Assembly: GCA_016125335.1 (NCBI GenBank)
Contig: WGLY01000027.1
Span: 1-64,000, forward strand
Source: Frankiales bacterium
Lineage (GTDB): Bacteria > Actinomycetota > Actinomycetes > S36-B12 > CAIYMF01
Reading direction: 5' to 3'
Length of the DNA: 64,000 nt
The position numbers and the translations under genes were made by a program. Positions 60,705-64,000 of this stretch are shown in pieces. The notes beneath the pieces were generated by a model. It searched no databases, was not told where the DNA came from, and saw only the letters and a list, made by a program, of their open reading frames with translations. The first letter of the stretch is position 1. The number at the start of each line of letters is the position of its first letter.

Positions 60705-61175
60705 ATGACCGGCTGGCAGGACCAATGGGCACGCATAGAGCGATGGACAGAGCGTGTTAGGGCCGTTCAGCAGGGTCAGGCTGACTACTTCCTCGGCACT
60801 GAGCATTACCGGGACGAAGTGTTTGCCCTCTTTGAAGGCCTATGGCATCTGAAGGACTGGCTACATAACGACCCTGCTGTGCGCGTCAGCAAGGAGGATG
60901 TAGACGGCTGGGTGTTCAGCGAGACAAGCCCTGTGCTCAGCCTGAAAGCAGCCAAGGACGTTGCCAATGGCAGCAAGCACCTACGCCTGGCCAACCCTGC
61001 TGTTGACGCAGCCCAGACACGCAACGACGCCACGTTTGGGGGAGACAACAAGCACGTCTTCTACATCGAACTGGCCAGGACGGGGCAGGAATATGACGCT
61101 TTGACCCTTGCTGAGATGTGTACCCAGGACTGGCGTAGGTTCCTTGCCTTGCACAACATCACAGCACCATCTTGA
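60705..61175 (+). CDS. Hypothetical protein (156 aa) of the miaB insert
   Basis: A soluble, largely helical protein with no signal peptide or membrane segment. Notable motifs are FALFEGLWHLKDWLHND (residues about 40-56) and DVANGSKHLRLANP (about 85-98). I recall this WHLKDW/NGSKH combination in other small proteins of unknown function, and it gives a HEPN-like helical impression, but no Rx4-6H catalytic motif is certain. The codon use is clearly foreign. ATG 60705 follows GGGGG by 9 nt. Its stop is 11 bp from the stop of the convergent integrase fragment. Function unknown; it is the only intact gene of the element. Confidence 0.8.
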   Translation: MTGWQDQWARIERWTERVRAVQQGQADYFLGTEHYRDEVFALFEGLWHLKDWLHNDPAVRVSKEDVDGWVFSETSPVLSLKAAKDVANGSKHLRLANPAVDAAQTRNDATFGGDNKHVFYIELARTGQEYDALTLAEMCTQDWRRFLALHNITAPS

Positions 61176-61186
61176 ATTGCCTCTCC

Positions 61187-61405
61187 CTACCCGCTATCCC
61201 TGGACGGGGGAGGACCAGCAGTCCTGGTCATCACGTCATGTTCGGTGACAGTCTCAAAGACTCTGTCCAGCAAGGACATACGGGCAAGGAGACGTTCGTA
61301 ACTGTAGACAGTTGACTGACGTAGGCTCTTCTCCGTCGCTACAGCAAAGTGCCTGTCCCGAACCAGCATGGTTGTTGCCCCCTTCTGCCAGAGATGAACC
61401 ACCAC
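61187..61405 (-). pseudogene. Integrase-like N-terminal fragment (72 codons)
   Basis: Reads inward from the right repeat. The segment [20 protein letters not shown] followed by [12 protein letters not shown] resembles the SAM-like core-binding domain of tyrosine recombinases (pattern: sTv-x-Y-x-x-l...vT-x-x-dv). The catalytic domain with the R, H-x-x-R and Y residues is absent; a stop follows after a Pro/Ser-rich tail. Start could be GTG 61405 or ATG 61369. An integrase gene next to the attachment site is the usual layout, so this is probably the stump of int after an internal deletion. Confidence 0.6.
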
Positions 61406-61406
61406 G

Positions 61407-61460
61407 CATGAGCGCGCGCACGTACGAGGTCCGCACCTTCGGGTGCCAGATGAACGTCCA
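61407..61460 (+). repeat. 54-bp direct repeat, right copy (attR candidate)
   Basis: Identical to 60563-60616. It provides the intact miaB with its start codon and first 17 codons, so the gene is rebuilt on this side of the insert. Confidence 0.9.
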
Positions 61461-62877
61461 CGACTCCGAGCGGCTCTCCGGGCTGCTCGAGGACGCCGGC
61501 TACGCGCGCCCCGCCGAGGGCCAGGAGCCCGACGTCGTGGTGTTCAACACGTGCGCCGTGCGCGAGAACGCCGACAACCGCCTGTACGGCAACCTCGGCC
61601 ACCTCAAGCCGGTCAAGGACGCCCACCCCGGCATGCAGATCGCCGTCGGCGGGTGCCTCGCGCAGAAGGACCGCGGCGAGATCACCCGGCGCGCGCCGTG
61701 GGTCGACGTCGTCTTCGGCACCCACAACATCGGGTCGCTGCCGGTGCTGCTCGAGCGCTCGCGGGTCAACGCCGAGGCGCAGGTGGAGATCCTCGAGTCG
61801 CTCGAGACCTTCCCCTCGACGCTGCCGAGCCGGCGCGAGTCGGCGTACGCCGCGTGGGTCGCGATCAGCGTCGGGTGCAACAACACCTGCACGTTCTGCA
61901 TCGTCCCAAGCCTGCGCGGCAAGGAGAAGGACCGCCGGCCTGGCGACGTGCTCGCCGAGGTGGAGGCGCTCGTGGCCGAGGGCGTCCTCGAGGTGACGCT
62001 GCTCGGCCAGAACGTCAACGCCTACGGCGTGGAGTTCGGCGACCGGGCCGCCTTCGCGAAGCTGCTCCGCGCGTGCGGCGGGATCGAGGGCCTCGAGCGC
62101 GTGCGCTTCACCAGTCCGCACCCGGCCGACTTCACCGACGACGTCATCGCCGCGATGGCCGAGACGCCCAACGTCATGCCGCAGCTGCACATGCCGCTGC
62201 AGAGCGGCAGCGACCGCGTCCTGCGCGCCATGCGCCGCTCGTACCGCAGCGAGCGCTACCTCGGGATCATCGACCGGGTCCGCGCCGCGATGCCGGACGC
62301 CGCCATCACCACCGACATCATCGTGGGCTTCCCGGGCGAGACCGACGAGGACTTCGCCGCGACCCTCGACGTCGTGCGCCGCGCGCGTTTCGCCTCGGCG
62401 TTCACCTTCCAGTACTCCCCGCGCCCGGGCACGCCGGCGGCGACGTACGAGGATCAGGTGCCGCCCGAGGTGGTGCGCGAGCGCTACGCCGCCCTGCAGG
62501 CGCTGGTCGACGAGATCGCCTGGGACGAGAACAAGCGGCTGGTCGGCCGCACGGTGGAGCTGCTCGTCGCCGAGGGCGAGGGGCGCAAGGACGGCGAGAC
62601 GCACCGCATGTCCGGCCGCGCGCCGGACAACCGGCTCGTGCACTTCGTGCCCGGCGAGCACGCACCGCGCCCGGGCGACGTCGTCACCGTCGAGGTCTCC
62701 TACGCCGCGCCGCACCACCTGGTGAGCGACGTCCCCGCGGCCGGGCTGCGCCGCACCCGGGCGGGCGACGCGTGGGAGGCCCGCCAGGCCGCGCCCGCCC
62801 CGGCGTCCGCTGCTGCGTCCGCCACGGCATCCGGCGCGGCCCCGGTGCTGCTGGGCCTGCCCACCGTCCGCACCTGA
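61408..62877 (+). CDS. miaB: tRNA-2-methylthio-N6-dimethylallyladenosine synthase
   Basis: A radical-SAM enzyme that methylthiolates i6A37 of tRNAs. 489 residues. N-terminal cluster cysteines C13, C49 and C83; radical-SAM motif CNNTCTFC at C157, C161, C164; C-terminal TRAM domain with [12 protein letters not shown]. It has an Ala-rich tail. The gene is intact, but its first 17 codons come from the right repeat. The ATG has no strong ribosome binding site, and the native promoter is 845 bp upstream. An in-frame TTG at 61312 would add 32 element-encoded residues, which I regard as unlikely. Confidence 0.95.
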   Translation: MSARTYEVRTFGCQMNVHDSERLSGLLEDAGYARPAEGQEPDVVVFNTCAVRENADNRLYGNLGHLKPVKDAHPGMQIAVGGCLAQKDRGEITRRAPWVDVVFGTHNIGSLPVLLERSRVNAEAQVEILESLETFPSTLPSRRESAYAAWVAISVGCNNTCTFCIVPSLRGKEKDRRPGDVLAEVEALVAEGVLEVTLLGQNVNAYGVEFGDRAAFAKLLRACGGIEGLERVRFTSPHPADFTDDVIAAMAETPNVMPQLHMPLQSGSDRVLRAMRRSYRSERYLGIIDRVRAAMPDAAITTDIIVGFPGETDEDFAATLDVVRRARFASAFTFQYSPRPGTPAATYEDQVPPEVVRERYAALQALVDEIAWDENKRLVGRTVELLVAEGEGRKDGETHRMSGRAPDNRLVHFVPGEHAPRPGDVVTVEVSYAAPHHLVSDVPAAGLRRTRAGDAWEARQAAPAPASAAASATASGAAPVLLGLPTVRT

Positions 62878-62890
62878 CCCTGCCGGCTGC

Positions 62891-62960
62891 GATGTCACTG
62901 GTGACACGGTCGCTTCCCGGCCCGGGAAGCAGCCATCTCACCAGTGACATCGGGTCCGGG
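62891..62960. repeat. 70-bp palindromic repeat, copy B
   Basis: GATGTCACTGGTGA at the left pairs perfectly with TCACCAGTGACATC at 62937-62950, and the centre GCTTCCCGG-CC-CGGGAAGC is itself a hairpin. It aligns without gaps to copy A at 50320. It lies 13 bp after the miaB stop and could also act as a terminator. Confidence 0.78.
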
Positions 62961-62987
62961 CCGGGCTGAGAGCGCGAGGAGGTCGAC

Positions 62988-63539
62988 GTGCTGCGACGTC
63001 TGGGGTGCCTGGCCGCCCTGGTGTCATTGCTGGTGTTCCTGGCGGTGCTCGCCGTCGTCGGCTGGTTCGGGTACGCCGCATACACCCACGCCCGCGACGT
63101 GCAGGCCGTCGCCTCGCGCACCCAGGAGGTGGGCACGGCCTGGGCGAACGACCCCGCCGCGCTGGCGAAGGCGGCCGGCGGCACGGGCGGCGTGCGGCCC
63201 TCCGGCCTGTCCACGCAGCCGTTCCAGCAGCTCGGCGCCCGCCCCACCACCGGCTACACGGTGTCGCGCGCCACGCTCACCCTGCGCACGTCCACGGTGG
63301 GCTGTCACCCCGCACCGCTCACGGTCGACGTCGTGGAGACCCCGGTGCTGGTGCAGGTGCTCGTGCGGCCGGAGAACCCGTGGCTGCCCGACGTCGGGCG
63401 GTTCTGGGAGCAGCTGCGCGACTCCAGCGGCTGCACCGACAAGGCGGCACCGGCCACCGTGACGGTGACCCTCGGGTCCGGCCTGGGCAAGCGGGTGCTG
63501 GTGGACGCCGTCACCGGGACCTCTGTGCGCAAGCGCTGA
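62988..63539 (+). CDS. Membrane-anchored hypothetical protein (183 aa)
   Basis: One hydrophobic N-terminal segment (VSLLVFLAVLAVVGWFGYAAY, residues about 12-32) is followed by an extracytoplasmic domain with two Cys about 40 residues apart (VGCH and SGCTD), possibly a disulfide. GAGGAGG precedes GTG 62988. No family recognised. Located between miaB and the dioxygenase-like gene, where actinomycetes often carry a poorly conserved small membrane protein. Confidence 0.75.
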   Translation: MLRRLGCLAALVSLLVFLAVLAVVGWFGYAAYTHARDVQAVASRTQEVGTAWANDPAALAKAAGGTGGVRPSGLSTQPFQQLGARPTTGYTVSRATLTLRTSTVGCHPAPLTVDVVETPVLVQVLVRPENPWLPDVGRFWEQLRDSSGCTDKAAPATVTVTLGSGLGKRVLVDAVTGTSVRKR

Positions 63540-63574
63540 GCGCACCCCGACGGGCCGAGGGCCGCGGGCCGACC

Positions 63575-63580
63575 TAAGGT
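63575..63580 (+). promoter_or_regulatory. -10 element of extradiol-like gene (leaderless)
   Basis: TAAGGT is 6 nt upstream of GTG 63587. Confidence 0.45.
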
Positions 63581-63586
63581 CGACGG

Positions 63587-64000
63587 GTGATCATCGGCGC
63601 CGCGTTCGTCCCCGCCACGCCGCTGCTCGTCCCCGAGGTCGCGTCCGGCGCCGCCGGCGAGCTCGACGACGTCCGCGGGGCCGCGCTCACCGCGCTGCGG
63701 GAGGCCGCGAGCGGGGCCGAGCGGGTCGTGGTGGTGGGTGCCGGTGCCGCGATGCGCGAGCACCGCGACGGCGTCGGGTCGCTGCGCGGCCTCGGTGTCG
63801 CCTACGACGTCCCCCTCGATCCCGGCGCGCCGCCCGCAGCCGTGGACGGCCAGGGGCGGCTGGTCCTGCCGCTGACGCTCGGGGCGTGGCTGCTCGCCCG
63901 GGTCGGCTGGCCGGGCGACCGCGTGGCGCTCGAGGTCGACCCCGCGGCGGCCGACGACGTCCTCGACGCCGCCGGTGCCGCGCTGGCGGCCGACCCGGGG
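63587..64000 (+). CDS. Class III extradiol dioxygenase-like protein, 5' part
   Basis: 138 codons are visible and the gene runs off the window. The start IIGAAFVPATPLLVPEVASG matches the actinobacterial class III extradiol dioxygenase subunit B-like family (LigB/MEMO fold), which is usually found between miaB and miaA. The metal ligands typical of true dioxygenases are not evident in this part. Function unknown. Confidence 0.8.
   Translation, partial: MIIGAAFVPATPLLVPEVASGAAGELDDVRGAALTALREAASGAERVVVVGAGAAMREHRDGVGSLRGLGVAYDVPLDPGAPPAAVDGQGRLVLPLTLGAWLLARVGWPGDRVALEVDPAAADDVLDAAGAALAADPG

Larger units (their letters stand above)
60617..61460 (+). mobile_element. Reduced integrative element inserted at the 5' end of miaB
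   Basis: 844 bp, made of 790 bp of unique DNA plus the right 54-bp repeat. The unique DNA is far less G+C-rich than its surroundings (33 of 60 bases in 60781-60840, against 43 of 60 in 61441-61500). It carries a 156-codon gene and, next to the right repeat, an inward-facing integrase-like fragment. The size is too small for a complete element, so it is probably an internally deleted remnant. A tiny element mobilised by a helper is an alternative. Confidence 0.75.

Noticed and set aside
61312-61407. In-frame N-terminal extension of MiaB starting at TTG
   Set aside because: The added residues are element-derived, and MiaB homologues start at the [16 protein letters not shown] segment, which matches ATG 61408.

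Overview
This is a very G+C-rich actinomycete chromosome segment. Evidence is the coding bias (third codon positions almost always G or C), frequent GTG starts, GTGA stop/start overlaps, and actinobacterial gene neighbourhoods such as dxr-rip-ispG, rimP-nusA-ylxR-infB-rbfA, pgsA-cinA-clgR and DUF3046/recA-recX/miaB. RNase J and RNase Y are both encoded here. I cannot fix the genus from the sequence; a Kineosporiales-like lineage is only a guess.

Layout. 0-11 kb: a truncated gene, an acetyltransferase, the MEP isoprenoid genes dxr and ispG around a site-2 protease, a DUF4081/GNAT protein, an MFS transporter, proS, a HAD protein, a TSUP permease, and two small DUF4439-like genes on the minus strand. 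11-25 kb: the translation and RNA cluster (rimP, nusA, ylxR, infB, DUF503, rbfA, nrnA, truB, ribF, rpsO, pnp), then an M16 peptidase and dapB. 25-33 kb: an accessory block between dapB and thyX-dapA. It holds three lower-G+C genes of unknown function (25.4-28.0 kb), a tightly overlapped minus-strand operon (DUF2461, azlC, azlD, ltrA), a GNAT and a FAD oxidoreductase. 33-44 kb: thyX, dapA, RNase J, ftsK, a RodZ-like protein, rimO, pgsA, cinA, clgR and a TetR regulator. 44-53 kb: a Nei-type glycosylase, an F420/NADPH oxidoreductase-like protein, the large helicase Lhr, two tiny genes, and an MFS-MarR operon. 53-64 kb: recA-recX with an SOS box, a second MarR divergent from an MmpL transporter, RNase Y, miaB, a membrane protein, and the start of an extradiol-dioxygenase-like gene.

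The most unusual feature is at 60563-61460. A 54-bp perfect direct repeat, identical to the first codons of miaB, flanks about 790 bp of clearly lower-G+C DNA. The insert holds one intact 156-codon gene of unknown function and, next to the right repeat, a minus-strand fragment resembling the N-terminal DNA-binding part of a tyrosine integrase. This looks like a much-reduced integrative element that uses the conserved 5' end of miaB as its attachment site. It rebuilds the miaB reading frame but separates it from its native promoter.

Two further window-wide patterns stand out. Many starts lie 6-7 nt downstream of a TANNNT or related -10 hexamer, which suggests leaderless transcription. Two related 70-bp palindromic repeats occur at 50320 and 62891. 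I found no rRNA, tRNA, CRISPR array or intact insertion sequence.
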